From the NCBI GenBank assembly GCA_937873575.1, contig CALMPK010000271.1:1-43987 (forward strand): a stretch of 43,987 nucleotides of DNA, read 5' to 3'. Below, in pieces: positions 1-8,425 of the stretch (positions are counted from its first letter, which is position 1; each line of letters starts with the position of its first letter). The notes under the pieces were generated by a model, which saw nothing but the letters and a program-made list of their open reading frames with translations, was not told the origin of the DNA and searched no databases. This stretch comes from an uncultured Hyphomicrobiaceae bacterium. GTDB taxonomy: Bacteria; Pseudomonadota; Alphaproteobacteria; Rhizobiales; Hyphomicrobiaceae. The position numbers were made by a program, and so were the translations under genes.

Positions 1-559
1 GGCGCAGCGTGGCAAGGTCATCTTCTGGGGCATTTCGGCGGCCGTCATCCTGCGAATTCTGTTCGCTGCGGTAACGCAGAAGCTGCTGCTGATCGTCGGC
101 CTGACACTCGCCGGCGGCATCCTGCTTCTCTACGTCTGCTGGAAGATGTACCGGCAGATCACCGGCCCCGAGGAGCACGACCTCGAAGCGGTCGCATCGT
201 CGGCGAATGGCGCAAGCCACCTCTCGTTTTGGGGCGCGGTGACCCAGATCATCATCGCCGACGTTTCGATGTCTCTCGACAACGTGCTTGCCGTGGCTGG
301 CGCCGCTGGCGAGAGCGAACTGGTGCTGGTGCTCGGCCTCGTGCTGTCGATCGTCCTGATGGCGGTGGCATCGCACTTCATCGCCCGCCTGCTGGTCCGC
401 TACCCGTGGATCGCCTGGGTTGGCTTCGTCATCATTCTCTGGGTCGCCCTCGACATGATTTACCGCGGCTCGCACGAGGTGACATGCAAGGCATTCGAAT
501 TCGGCTGCTCGGAAGATCTGCTCAAAGCCATCACGCACCGGCTGGGGATAGGCGGCTGA
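1..559 (+). CDS. TerC family (YjbE-like) integral membrane protein, 3' part
   Basis: The reading frame is open from the left edge (first full codon at base 2) to a TGA at 557-559, so the N-terminus lies outside the window. About 185 residues are visible. They contain at least four hydrophobic helices and the TerC-family signature DVSMSLDNVLAVAGAA, in which acidic residues sit inside a membrane helix. In this family these residues are thought to coordinate metal ions. The family is linked to tellurite resistance and to manganese or calcium export, but the substrate of this YjbE-like branch cannot be read from the sequence. A strong hairpin terminator follows about 90 bases downstream, so the gene probably ends its transcript. 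The family call is firm, the substrate is open. Confidence 0.85.
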   Translation, partial: AQRGKVIFWGISAAVILRILFAAVTQKLLLIVGLTLAGGILLLYVCWKMYRQITGPEEHDLEAVASSANGASHLSFWGAVTQIIIADVSMSLDNVLAVAGAAGESELVLVLGLVLSIVLMAVASHFIARLLVRYPWIAWVGFVIILWVALDMIYRGSHEVTCKAFEFGCSEDLLKAITHRLGIGG

Positions 560-650
560 GGCGCGACCGACGCCGGCGATGGAAGCCGTTGGGCGCTTCC
601 ACCGCTGTCGGGTGTGCCCCGACGCCGGGCGCGGGCTAGATGGCCAATGA

Positions 651-687
651 GAAAGAGCCGGGGCTTCCCCCGGCTCTTTCCTTTTTT
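651..687 (+). terminator. Intrinsic terminator after the TerC-like gene
   Basis: A 13-bp perfect stem (GAAAGAGCCGGGG with its complement, loop CTT) occupies 651-680 and is followed by CTTTTTT. It lies between convergent genes, and its minus-strand side reads into a shorter T-run, so it may also stop the reductase transcript. Confidence 0.9.
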
Positions 688-695
688 GATCTGCG

Positions 696-1103
696 TCAGG
701 CGTCGCGTCCCGTGCCGACCAGCCATTTGGGGTCGAACCAACGGTCCGCCGGTCCATCGTAAGGAAGCCGCGTGATGTCCCAATGGCGGATGAAGGGGGC
801 ATAGACGTCCCAAACGGGCGGGCCGCCGCCGATGAAGACCCGTCGCCCCTTGAACCGCGCCAGAACCTCTTCCGGCGCCATGTGCGATCGGATGATCTCG
901 ATCGTGCGATCCTCGAACGCCCAGGCCGGAACCGCGCCGATGGTCTTCGGCCCGGCCAGCAGCACATGCCCCTTCGTCTCGTAGAAGAAGCGCTCGACGT
1001 CGGCGCGGAACTCCGGGCGCGGATCGCCCTCCCACGGAAGCTCGCCATGAAGTCCGAGCTGCCCGCGCATGCCGATGGCGCACATGGATCTGACGTCCGG
1101 CAT
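696..1103 (-). CDS. Short dihydrofolate reductase-like protein
   Basis: The 135-residue protein starts with MCAIGM and GELPWEG, matching the N-terminal strand and the LPW substrate-loop motif of dihydrofolate reductases. A cofactor-binding segment reads GPKTI where classic enzymes have GRKT. FIGGG followed by VWDVYAPF matches the IGG-x-x-lY-x-x-f motif. Such enzymes reduce dihydrofolate to tetrahydrofolate with NADPH in the cytoplasm. At 135 residues it is shorter than usual (about 160-170), mainly because the central loop and the C-terminal strands are reduced. I chose the ATG at 1103 because GGGGAAGGA lies directly upstream; a longer frame upstream has no ribosome site and overlaps the divergent copper-ATPase promoter. 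A real thymidylate-cycle role is likely but not certain; it may be a DHFR-like protein with another substrate. Confidence 0.7.
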   Translation of the reverse strand: MPDVRSMCAIGMRGQLGLHGELPWEGDPRPEFRADVERFFYETKGHVLLAGPKTIGAVPAWAFEDRTIEIIRSHMAPEEVLARFKGRRVFIGGGPPVWDVYAPFIRHWDITRLPYDGPADRWFDPKWLVGTGRDA

Positions 1104-1217
1104 TCCTTCCCCATTTCGTACTGAGGCGGACCTCGCGGTCGACCTGGTTGCTACATCGTGCCCCGTGCGGAGCCGCCCTGCGTGCGTTACGCTATTCACA
1201 TCAGGAGGTTCCAGGCA

Positions 1218-3965
1218 ATGACCGATCATGACGAGAACGGCGGCAAGAGCCCGGCAACACCGACGCTGTTTCCCGGCAGCCAGGTCCGCAGGATGGGCGG
1301 CGGGCCTGCAACGGGCGTCAGAGGCACGAGCCCTGTGGCTCATCCCACCACGGCCGAAAGCTGCTGCGGCGGCTCACATGCCGCTGCGGCCCCCGCGGCT
1401 GCCACCGCGATCGACCCCGTCTGCGGCATGTCCGTCGCCATCGCCACCGCGAAGCACACGTTCGAGCATCAAGGCCGGACGTACTATTTCTGCAACCCGC
1501 GCTGCAAGGAACGTTTCGCGGCCGAACCATCGCGATACCTCGACGCAGCACCGCGAACGCCGCCCAAGGCGGCCGACAGTTGCTGCGGCGGCAGTCACGC
1601 TGCCATGGCGCAGCACGGTGCGGACCCGGCGCCCGGCACCGCCATCGATCCCGTCTGCGGGATGAGCGTCACCATCGCCACGGCGAAGCACCAGCATCAG
1701 CACGACGGCACGACCTATTACTTCTGCAATCCACGCTGCAAGGAGCGTTTCGCGGCCGAACCGGCCCGCTATCTCGACCCCGAGGCGAAGGCCGCCGCTG
1801 CGGCCGCGGAGGCCGCCAGCGTCGCGCCGGGCACCATGTACACCTGCCCGATGGACCCCGAGATCGTGCAGGAGGGGCCCGGCACCTGTCCGATCTGCGG
1901 CATGGCGCTCGAGCCGATGGGCATTCCGCCCGCGGACGCAGGCCCGAACCCCGAGCTCGTCGATTTCAAGCGCCGGCTGGCGATCTCGATCCCACTCGTC
2001 ATTCCGCTCGTGATCGTGGCGATGGGAAGCCACGTCGGACTGGCCGTGAGTGAATGGATCGGCGCGCGCGGGGCGCAGTTCCTCGAACTGCTGCTGGCAA
2101 CACCTGTCGTCCTCTATGCCGGCAAGCCGTTCTTCGAGCGCGGCATCGCCTCCATACGCAACCGCTCACCCAACATGTGGACGCTGATCGCCATCGGCGT
2201 GGGTGCGGCCTTTATCTACAGTCTCGTCGCGACGCTGCTTCCCTTCGCCTTCCCGACAGAGCTGCGCCACCATGGCGTTGTCGGCGTGTATTACGAGGCG
2301 GCGGCCGTCATCATCGTCCTGGTGCTGGTCGGTCAGATCCTCGAGCTCAAGGCGCGCGAGCGCACGGGCAACGCCATCCGCGCACTCATGGACATGGCGC
2401 CGAAGACCGCGCGGCGCGTGACGCCCGGCGGCCATGACGAGGACGTGCCGCTCGCCGAATTGACCCGCGGCGATCTCGTGCGCGTGCGGCCTGGCGAAGC
2501 AGTCCCAGTCGACGGCGTCATCACGGAGGGCTCGTCCGCCATCGTCGAGGCGCTGCTGACCGGCGAACCCATGCCGGTCGACAAGGCTCCAGGCGATCCC
2601 GTCACAGGCGGCACGCTCAACAAGACCGGCTCGTTCGTGATGCGCGCGGAGAAGGTTGGCAGCGACACCATGCTGTCGCGCATCGTCGCCCTGGTCGCCT
2701 CGGCGCAGCGCAGTCGTGCGCCGATCCAGTCTGTCGCCGACCGCGTGGCGCGCTATTTCGTTCCGGCGGTGGTTTCCGTGGCCGTGCTGGCGTTTTTGGC
2801 CTGGCTGTTCCTCGGCCCGTCGCCATCACTCGCCTATGCAGTCGTCGCCGCGGTCTCCGTGCTCATCATCGCCTGCCCGTGCGCCCTCGGCCTCGCCACG
2901 CCGATGTCGATCATGGTCTCGACCGGACGCGGTGCACGCGAGGGCGTTCTGGTCCGCGATGCGGCGGCGCTCGAGGCCCTCGCCGGCATCGACACGCTCG
3001 TCATCGACAAGACCGGCACCCTGACCGAAGGCAAACCGAAGCTCGCCGCGGTGGAGCCCGAAGCGGGGCTCGGCGCGGACGACGTGTTGCGCCTCGCCGC
3101 CAGCCTCGAAGCCGGCAGCGAACATCCGATTGCGGTTGCGATCCTCGAAGGTGCGCGCGCCAAGGGCCTCGCGCTTGCCAAGGCGGAGACGTTCGAAGCC
3201 ATACCCGGGCTCGGCCTCGCAGGTCGCGTGGATGGCAAGCCGGTTGCGATCGGCACGCCGGCGCTGATGCGCCGTCTCGGACTAGCCAACGCCTGGGGCG
3301 AGGCGAAGCTCGCCGAACTGGACAAGACGATCCGCCGGCACGCGGAGGCAACGGCCACCGCGCTCGTCATGGCCGTGGATGGCCGGCCCGCCGGCATCAT
3401 TGCCGTTGCCGACGCGATCAAGCCGAACGCCGCGGATGCGCTCGCGGAGCTGCGTTCGCGCGGCCTCCGCATCGTCATGGCGACGGGCGACAATGCCATC
3501 GCCGCCAAGCGCGTCGCCTCCCAGCTTTCCATCACCGATGTGCACGCCGAAGTGCTCCCAGCCGAGAAGACGCGGATCATCTCGAACCTGAAGGCGCAGG
3601 GGCGGCGCGTCGCGTTCGCCGGCGACGGCATCAACGACGCTCCGGCGCTGGCGGCGGCCGATGTCGGCATCGCCATGGGCACGGGCGCCGATGCCGCGAT
3701 CGAAAGCGCGGGCATAACGTTGCCGCGCGGCGATCTCGCCGGTATTGCGCGCGCTCATGCCCTCGCGGTGGCGACGATGCAGAACATTCGGCAGAACCTT
3801 GGCTTCGCGTTCGGCTACAACGCGCTCGGCGTGCCGGTCGCGGCGGGCATCCTCTATCCGCTGCTCGGTGTGCTGCTCTCGCCGGTCATCGCCGCCGTGG
3901 CGATGAGCCTGTCCTCTGTCAGCGTGATCGCCAATGCGTTGCGGCTCGACAGGGTGCAGCTCTAG
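1218..3965 (+). CDS. copA: Copper-translocating P1B-type ATPase with tandem YHS domains
   Basis: A 915-residue heavy-metal P-type ATPase, predicted to pump Cu(I) out of the cytoplasm using ATP. The N-terminus has no HMA domain. It instead has two near-identical YHS metal-binding modules (about residues 65-109 and 143-187), each preceded by a CCGGSHA motif (from 49 and 122), then a CPMDPEI...CPICGM heavy-metal-binding domain (207-235). The core has the CPC membrane motif at 553-555, the phosphorylation motif DKTGT at 597-601 and GDGINDAP at 802-809. CPC indicates copper or silver. The ATG at 1218 was chosen because AGGAGG lies at 1203-1208; the open frame upstream lacks such a site. It is divergent from the reductase gene; no clear CueR-type operator is visible. 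Single gene, no neighbouring copper regulator in view. Confidence 0.93.
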   Translation: MTDHDENGGKSPATPTLFPGSQVRRMGGGPATGVRGTSPVAHPTTAESCCGGSHAAAAPAAATAIDPVCGMSVAIATAKHTFEHQGRTYYFCNPRCKERFAAEPSRYLDAAPRTPPKAADSCCGGSHAAMAQHGADPAPGTAIDPVCGMSVTIATAKHQHQHDGTTYYFCNPRCKERFAAEPARYLDPEAKAAAAAAEAASVAPGTMYTCPMDPEIVQEGPGTCPICGMALEPMGIPPADAGPNPELVDFKRRLAISIPLVIPLVIVAMGSHVGLAVSEWIGARGAQFLELLLATPVVLYAGKPFFERGIASIRNRSPNMWTLIAIGVGAAFIYSLVATLLPFAFPTELRHHGVVGVYYEAAAVIIVLVLVGQILELKARERTGNAIRALMDMAPKTARRVTPGGHDEDVPLAELTRGDLVRVRPGEAVPVDGVITEGSSAIVEALLTGEPMPVDKAPGDPVTGGTLNKTGSFVMRAEKVGSDTMLSRIVALVASAQRSRAPIQSVADRVARYFVPAVVSVAVLAFLAWLFLGPSPSLAYAVVAAVSVLIIACPCALGLATPMSIMVSTGRGAREGVLVRDAAALEALAGIDTLVIDKTGTLTEGKPKLAAVEPEAGLGADDVLRLAASLEAGSEHPIAVAILEGARAKGLALAKAETFEAIPGLGLAGRVDGKPVAIGTPALMRRLGLANAWGEAKLAELDKTIRRHAEATATALVMAVDGRPAGIIAVADAIKPNAADALAELRSRGLRIVMATGDNAIAAKRVASQLSITDVHAEVLPAEKTRIISNLKAQGRRVAFAGDGINDAPALAAADVGIAMGTGADAAIESAGITLPRGDLAGIARAHALAVATMQNIRQNLGFAFGYNALGVPVAAGILYPLLGVLLSPVIAAVAMSLSSVSVIANALRLDRVQL
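1350..1782 (+). repeat. Intragenic tandem duplication encoding the two YHS modules
   Basis: Two stretches inside the copper ATPase gene encode CCGGSHA, a linker, and a YHS domain (roughly 1361-1545 and 1580-1779). The proteins agree almost throughout, for example IDPVCGMSV and YYFCNPRCKERFAAEP in both copies. The linkers between differ in length. This looks like an in-frame tandem duplication. Confidence 0.8.
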
Positions 3966-4236
3966 ATACGCAAGGGGCGCGATCGATTTCGATGGATGTG
4001 GCCCGCTTCTTCGAAAGCGCCCGGCGCGCTCCGAGCTGTGCCCGTACCCATGCTCGGGCTCACGCCCGAGAGTTCTATCCGATCACCCGGAACGGCAATT
4101 GGTTCCCCCGATCGGGCGGAAGCGCGCCAAATTAGAGTTTCCCGGCGCGGCTCGAACCGACCGCTCATCACCCCAGGCGGTGAGCGCACCCGCGCGACTT
4201 CGGGCGCGGGCGCTGAACCCCATTCCGCCCGCGGAC

Positions 4237-4265
4237 TTGACGCCCCAGGCATCGAGGCGCTAACT
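4237..4265 (+). promoter_or_regulatory. Candidate promoter for metZ
   Basis: TTGACG at 4237-4242 is a good -35; 17 bases further CTAACT (4260-4265) is a poor -10. The predicted start near 4272 falls just ahead of the riboswitch aptamer, which is the expected geometry. The call rests on position as much as on sequence. Confidence 0.4.
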
Positions 4266-4276
4266 CGCGCCCCGAT

Positions 4277-4331
4277 AACGTGGTCATTTGGCCGGCCGGC
4301 TTGCTGCCACGTAAAACAAGACGCTAAAGGG
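4277..4331 (+). ncRNA. SAM-II riboswitch in the metZ leader
   Basis: The sequence has the SAM-II pattern known upstream of metA, metX and metZ in alphaproteobacteria: P1 formed by ACGTGG (4278-4283) and CCACGT (4307-4312), a CATTTG segment after the first strand, the CCGGCTTGC loop region, and a 3' pseudoknot strand with CGCTAAAGGG (4322-4331). S-adenosylmethionine binding stabilises the pseudoknot and is known to lower expression of the downstream gene. No obvious terminator follows, so control of translation is the natural model, but the aptamer lies about 120 bases ahead of the metZ ribosome site, further than usual. Confidence 0.92.
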
Positions 4332-4467
4332 CCGCGCGCAATCCCGGTTCATTCCGAAACGAGCTGCGCCGGTCCGACCGGCGGCGTTTGCCGTGGCCGG
4401 TCCACTGCCGATCAGGCCGAGGCCTTGCACTAACGCGGGCCGGAGCGAAACGAGGAGCGCGCGCACC

Positions 4468-5685
4468 ATGTCGACCGAGAAGCCCGCCGACACGACCCCA
4501 GGCCCGGAGAGCTGGCGTCCGGAAACGCAGATGGTCCACGGCGGCACCCTGCGCTCCCAGTTCGGCGAGACGTCCGAGGCGATCTTCCTCACTCAGGGCT
4601 TCGTGTACGCATCCGCCGAGCAGGCCGAGGCCCGCTTCAAGAACGAGGACCCCGGCTACCAGTACAGCCGCTTCTCCAACCCGACGGTCTCGATGCTGGA
4701 GGAGCGTGTCCGCCTGCTCGAGGGCGCAGAAGACGCGCGCGCCACCGCCACCGGCATGGCCGCCGTGACCGGCGCCATTCTCTCGCGCCTGAGCGCAGGT
4801 GACCACATCGTCTCCGCCCGCGCGCTGTTCGGTTCGTGCCGCTACATCGTCGAGGATCTCTGCCCGCGCTTCGGCATCGCCTGCACGCTGGTGGACGGCC
4901 GCGATCTCGACCAATGGCGCGCGGCCCGCCGCCCGAACACCAAGGCTTTCTTCTTCGAGACGCCAGCAAACCCGACACTCGAGCTCATCGACATCGGGGC
5001 GGTTTCCGAAATCGCCCACGAGATCGGCGCCACCGTCATCGTCGACAACGTGTTCGCCACGCCCATGCTGCAACGGCCGCTCCAGCACGGCGCGGATGTC
5101 GTCGTCTATTCGGCGACCAAGCACATCGACGGCCAGGGCCGCTGCCTCGGCGGCCTGGTGCTGGCCTCCAAGCAGTTCGTCAAGGACCACCTGCACGACT
5201 TCCTGCGCCAGACCGGCCCGGCCCTTTCTCCGTTCAATGCCTGGGTCATGCTCAAGGGCCTCGAAACCTTGCCGATCCGCGTCAAGGCGCAATGCGAGAA
5301 CGCCGTCAGGATCGCCGACATGCTGGCGGAGCACGCACGTGTGACGACAGTGCTTTACCCGGGCCGAGACGACCACCCGCAACGCCCCATCGCCCGCAAA
5401 CAGATGGCGGCGGGCGGGCAAGTGGTGACATTCGTGCTCGACGGCGGCAAGCGCGAGGCCTTCCGCTTCCTCAATGCGCTTTCGATCGCCAAGATCTCGA
5501 ACAATCTCGGCGACGCCAAGAGTCTCGTCACGCATCCGGCCACCACGACCCACTTCCGCCTGAAGCCGGAGCAGCGCGCGGAACTCGGCATCGGCGACGG
5601 CATGGTGCGCCTGTCGGTCGGCCTCGAAGCGGCGGACGATCTGATCGCCGATCTAGGCCGCGCCCTCGCACGGGCCTACGCCTGA
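4468..5685 (+). CDS. metZ: O-succinylhomoserine sulfhydrylase
   Basis: A 405-residue PLP enzyme of the Cys/Met metabolism family, which makes homocysteine from O-succinylhomoserine and sulfide in the cytoplasm. Visible family motifs include QYSRFSNPT near the N-terminus, the segment ATATGMAAV, the DNVFATP motif, and the PLP-binding lysine in SATKHIDGQGR (Lys 218). The C-terminal ATTTH and RLSVGLE motifs are also intact. The ATG at 4468 has GAGGAG at 4452-4457; an upstream in-frame ATG at 4393 lies within the leader and lacks one. The SAM-II riboswitch in the leader fits repression by the pathway end product and supports the metZ assignment over cystathionine gamma-synthase. Confidence 0.95.
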   Translation: MSTEKPADTTPGPESWRPETQMVHGGTLRSQFGETSEAIFLTQGFVYASAEQAEARFKNEDPGYQYSRFSNPTVSMLEERVRLLEGAEDARATATGMAAVTGAILSRLSAGDHIVSARALFGSCRYIVEDLCPRFGIACTLVDGRDLDQWRAARRPNTKAFFFETPANPTLELIDIGAVSEIAHEIGATVIVDNVFATPMLQRPLQHGADVVVYSATKHIDGQGRCLGGLVLASKQFVKDHLHDFLRQTGPALSPFNAWVMLKGLETLPIRVKAQCENAVRIADMLAEHARVTTVLYPGRDDHPQRPIARKQMAAGGQVVTFVLDGGKREAFRFLNALSIAKISNNLGDAKSLVTHPATTTHFRLKPEQRAELGIGDGMVRLSVGLEAADDLIADLGRALARAYA

Positions 5686-5769
5686 TCGCGACGCCGTGGC
5701 GGCCGCCCCCTATTGACCGCGGGGCGCGGCCGCCTACACTCCGCAGCCGAGGAACTGGAACCGAGCACC

Positions 5770-6162
5770 ATGTACGAAGCCGTCACCCGCGGAATCCGTG
5801 TGCGCGTCGAGCCGCAGTACGTGGAGGATCAGTCGTCGCCGGAGGAAGGCCACTTCTTCTGGGTCTATACGGTGACGATCTCGAACGAGAGCAAGGCGAC
5901 GGTGCAGTTGCGTTCGCGCGTCTGGCGCATCACCAACGCCAATGGCGTAACGCAGGAAGTGCGCGGCCCAGGTGTGGTCGGGCAGACGCCGGTCATCAGC
6001 CCAGGGGAATCGTTCAGCTACACGTCCGGCTGCCCGCTCGAGACGCCGTCTGGAATCATGGTCGGCAGCTATCAGATGCAATCCAACGACGGTCCGCTGT
6101 TCGACATCGCCATCCCCGCCTTCTCTCTCGACAGCCCGTTCGCCCCGCGCAGCCTCAACTGA
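5770..6162 (+). CDS. apaG: ApaG/CorD family protein
   Basis: A 130-residue protein with the complete ApaG domain, a fibronectin type III-like beta sandwich. The family motifs [32 protein letters not shown] and the terminal GSYQM, F-I-IPAF-L are present. The family's role is not settled; in enterobacteria it is linked to Co2+ resistance and Ap4A levels. The ATG at 5770 starts the conserved domain ([11 protein letters not shown]). It lies 84 bases after metZ on the same strand, so it is probably cotranscribed; metZ-apaG pairing is common in related genomes. Confidence 0.92.
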   Translation: MYEAVTRGIRVRVEPQYVEDQSSPEEGHFFWVYTVTISNESKATVQLRSRVWRITNANGVTQEVRGPGVVGQTPVISPGESFSYTSGCPLETPSGIMVGSYQMQSNDGPLFDIAIPAFSLDSPFAPRSLN

Positions 6163-6210
6163 CAGGGCCGCCGCGTCAACGCCACGCCCGAACCGAGGCG
6201 ACGATACGTC

Positions 6211-7371
6211 ATGCAAGGACCGAACTACGCGACCAAGGAGCTGCTGGCCCGGCTGGTCTCGTTCGACACGACGAGCCACAAGTCCAACATCCCGATCGTG
6301 CGCTTCATCGAGGACTACCTCGCCCAGCACGGCGTCGCGAGCCAGCTCGTGCCGACCGCCGACGGGCAGAAGGCGAGCATCTATGCCACCATCGGCCCGA
6401 AGGGCGTGGGCGGCGTCGCGCTCTCCGCGCATACCGACGTCGTGCCGGTGACGGGACAGAATTGGGACAGCGACCCGTTCACGCTTCGTGAGAGCGACGG
6501 CCGGCTCTACGGGCGCGGCACGACCGACATGAAGGGCTTTCTCGCCTGCGTTCTCGCCGCCGTGCCGGATTTCACGCGACGGCGCCTCGCCGCGCCGATC
6601 CATCTCGCGTTTTCGTACGACGAAGAGATCGGGTGCATCGGCGTGCGGCCGATGATCGGCGAGCTCGGCCGCAGCCTTCCCCGCCCGCGCATGGTGATCG
6701 TCGGCGAGCCGACCTCGATGGCGGTGGTCGACGCGCACAAGGGCCCGGCGCGCTGGCAGGTGACGGTCTCGGGCCGCGCCGCGCATTCGAGCATGGCGCC
6801 GCTCGGCGTCAACGCGATCCAGTGGGCCGCTCGCATCATGACCGAGCTGGGCCGCATCGAGCAGGAACTCAAGGACACCGCGCGCGACGAGCGCTTCGAT
6901 CCACCGTTCGCGACGCTGCAGATCACCGAGATCAGCGGCGGCACCGCGTCGAACATCGTCCCCGTGACGTGCCGGTTCGGCTTCGAGGTGCGCAGCGTGC
7001 CGGGCCTCGATGTCGCCGGTATCGAGCGCCGCCTCAACGACTTCATCGCCGCCGAGTGCCTACCCGCGATGCAGAGTGTCGCGCCGGAAGCTGGCGTCGT
7101 CGTGCGCCAGAGCAACTACGTTCCGCCGTTCGCCGCCGAGCGCAACTCCGAGGTGGTCGCGCTTGCACTGAAGCTCGTGGGCCAGAACGAGACCCACGCG
7201 GTTTCGTATGCCACGGAGGCCGGGCTCTTCCAGGATGCGGGCGCGCCGTCCGTCGTCTGCGGCCCGGGACATATCGCGCAGGCCCACACCGCCAACGAAT
7301 GGATCGCAGAAAGCGAACTCGACCGCTGCATGGAGTTCATGCGCCGCCTCGCGGATTGGGCGGAAGGCTGA
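6211..7371 (+). CDS. argE: Acetylornithine deacetylase
   Basis: A 386-residue M20 family metallohydrolase that removes the acetyl group from N-acetylornithine in arginine biosynthesis. Metal-site motifs are intact: SAHTDVVP (His 74, Asp 76), GRGTTDMKGF (Asp 106), YDEEIGC (catalytic Glu 138, Glu 139) and a late CGPGHIAQAH. A dimerisation domain lies between about residues 180 and 290 (HSSMAP...). Length is as expected. It follows apaG by 48 bases on the same strand and faces the convergent pentapeptide gene. argD and argF are only 3 kb away on the other strand. The related enzyme DapE is a possible alternative, but the sequence and context favour ArgE. Confidence 0.9.
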   Translation: MQGPNYATKELLARLVSFDTTSHKSNIPIVRFIEDYLAQHGVASQLVPTADGQKASIYATIGPKGVGGVALSAHTDVVPVTGQNWDSDPFTLRESDGRLYGRGTTDMKGFLACVLAAVPDFTRRRLAAPIHLAFSYDEEIGCIGVRPMIGELGRSLPRPRMVIVGEPTSMAVVDAHKGPARWQVTVSGRAAHSSMAPLGVNAIQWAARIMTELGRIEQELKDTARDERFDPPFATLQITEISGGTASNIVPVTCRFGFEVRSVPGLDVAGIERRLNDFIAAECLPAMQSVAPEAGVVVRQSNYVPPFAAERNSEVVALALKLVGQNETHAVSYATEAGLFQDAGAPSVVCGPGHIAQAHTANEWIAESELDRCMEFMRRLADWAEG

Positions 7372-7426
7372 CGCCCGAACGCGGCGCACGATGCGGCTCG
7401 CCGCGCCGCTTCACCGCTTGATCGCG

Positions 7427-8254
7427 TCAACGCAACGCCGAGCTGACGTTCACCGCGGTATCGAGCCCCTTCGCCTTGTCGAGCCCCTTCACCGTCGAGA
7501 GGTCGACACGCGCCAGGTCCGCCCCGCTGAAATCCGCTCCGGTGACGTCCGCGCCGGTGAAATCGGCCTGCGTCAGATCCACCTCGGTGAGATCGGCGTT
7601 CGTGAGGTCGGCGTCGCGCAGCGTCGCGAAGCGCATGATGGCGCGGCGCAAGTTCGCGCGGACCATCTTCGCGCGCGTAAAGTTGGCACTCGTCAGCTCG
7701 TTGCGCGGAACCGTGGTGATCGTGCCCTCGCCGGCGCGGTCCTCGAACGGGCTGAAATCGGCTTCCGTGAGATCGGCCTCGGTGAAGTCGGCGCCGTCCA
7801 TCCTGGCCTGAACGCGAATGCCGACCATGCGCGCGCCCTGGAACCGCGGTGCCTCGGCATGGTTGAAGCGCATGTCGGAGAACACCGTCGGACGCAGCAT
7901 GCGAACGCCCTCGAGGTTGGCACCGGCGAAATCAGCGGAAATGAGCAACGCGCGGTCGAGCCGCGTGAACGACAGGTTCGCGCCCCGGAGCCGAGCCCCG
8001 GTAAGATCGCTACCATAGAGGTCTGCGTCGGAGAGATTGGCGCCCTTGAAGTCCAGCCCAGCGAGGTCGAGGTAGCTCAAATCCAGGTTTGAAAGGTCGG
8101 CCGGTGCCTCCGGGCGCGCCGAAAACAGCAATTCCGTCACGTCACGCGCCGTCTTGTCGGCGGCGGCGAGCGGCGCGGCGAGGCCGAGAAGCACGGCGAG
8201 AGCGGAGAGAGCCGCGCACCCGCGTTTCAACCCAATTTCGATCCAGCGGGACAT
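7427..8254 (-). CDS. Periplasmic pentapeptide-repeat protein
   Basis: A 275-residue protein with a signal peptide (hydrophobic core AALSALAVLLGLAAPL, probable cleavage after ...AAA about residue 33). The rest is rich in A(D/N)LxX repeats such as ANLSDADLYGSDLTGARLRG and a second block ADLTNADLTEVDLTQADFTG, separated by about 70 less regular residues. Pentapeptide repeats fold into a right-handed quadrilateral beta helix; function varies and cannot be told here. I chose the ATG at 8254 because the signal peptide follows at once; an ATG 33 bases further upstream has no better ribosome site. It lies 171 bases downstream of hslO on the same strand and may share its transcript. Confidence 0.8.
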   Translation of the reverse strand: MSRWIEIGLKRGCAALSALAVLLGLAAPLAAADKTARDVTELLFSARPEAPADLSNLDLSYLDLAGLDFKGANLSDADLYGSDLTGARLRGANLSFTRLDRALLISADFAGANLEGVRMLRPTVFSDMRFNHAEAPRFQGARMVGIRVQARMDGADFTEADLTEADFSPFEDRAGEGTITTVPRNELTSANFTRAKMVRANLRRAIMRFATLRDADLTNADLTEVDLTQADFTGADVTGADFSGADLARVDLSTVKGLDKAKGLDTAVNVSSALR

Positions 8255-8425
8255 GTTGCGCTCTGACCCTTTCAGCGAGGGCCACATGATGCCGTCGCGG
8301 CGCCGGAGTGGCAACGCTTGCGCTCTTCACGATCGCGCGTGCGGACGATCCGGCCGGCGCTGGGGCATTTCCAACTCGACTGAACGCACCGCCGCCGATG
8401 CCGCCCGGCCCAATACAGGGCCAGA

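Noticed and set aside
4053..4070. Hairpin CTCGGGC/GCCCGAG after the copper ATPase gene as terminator
   Set aside because: The stem is good, but it is followed by AGTTCT, not a T-run, so a terminator call is not supported.
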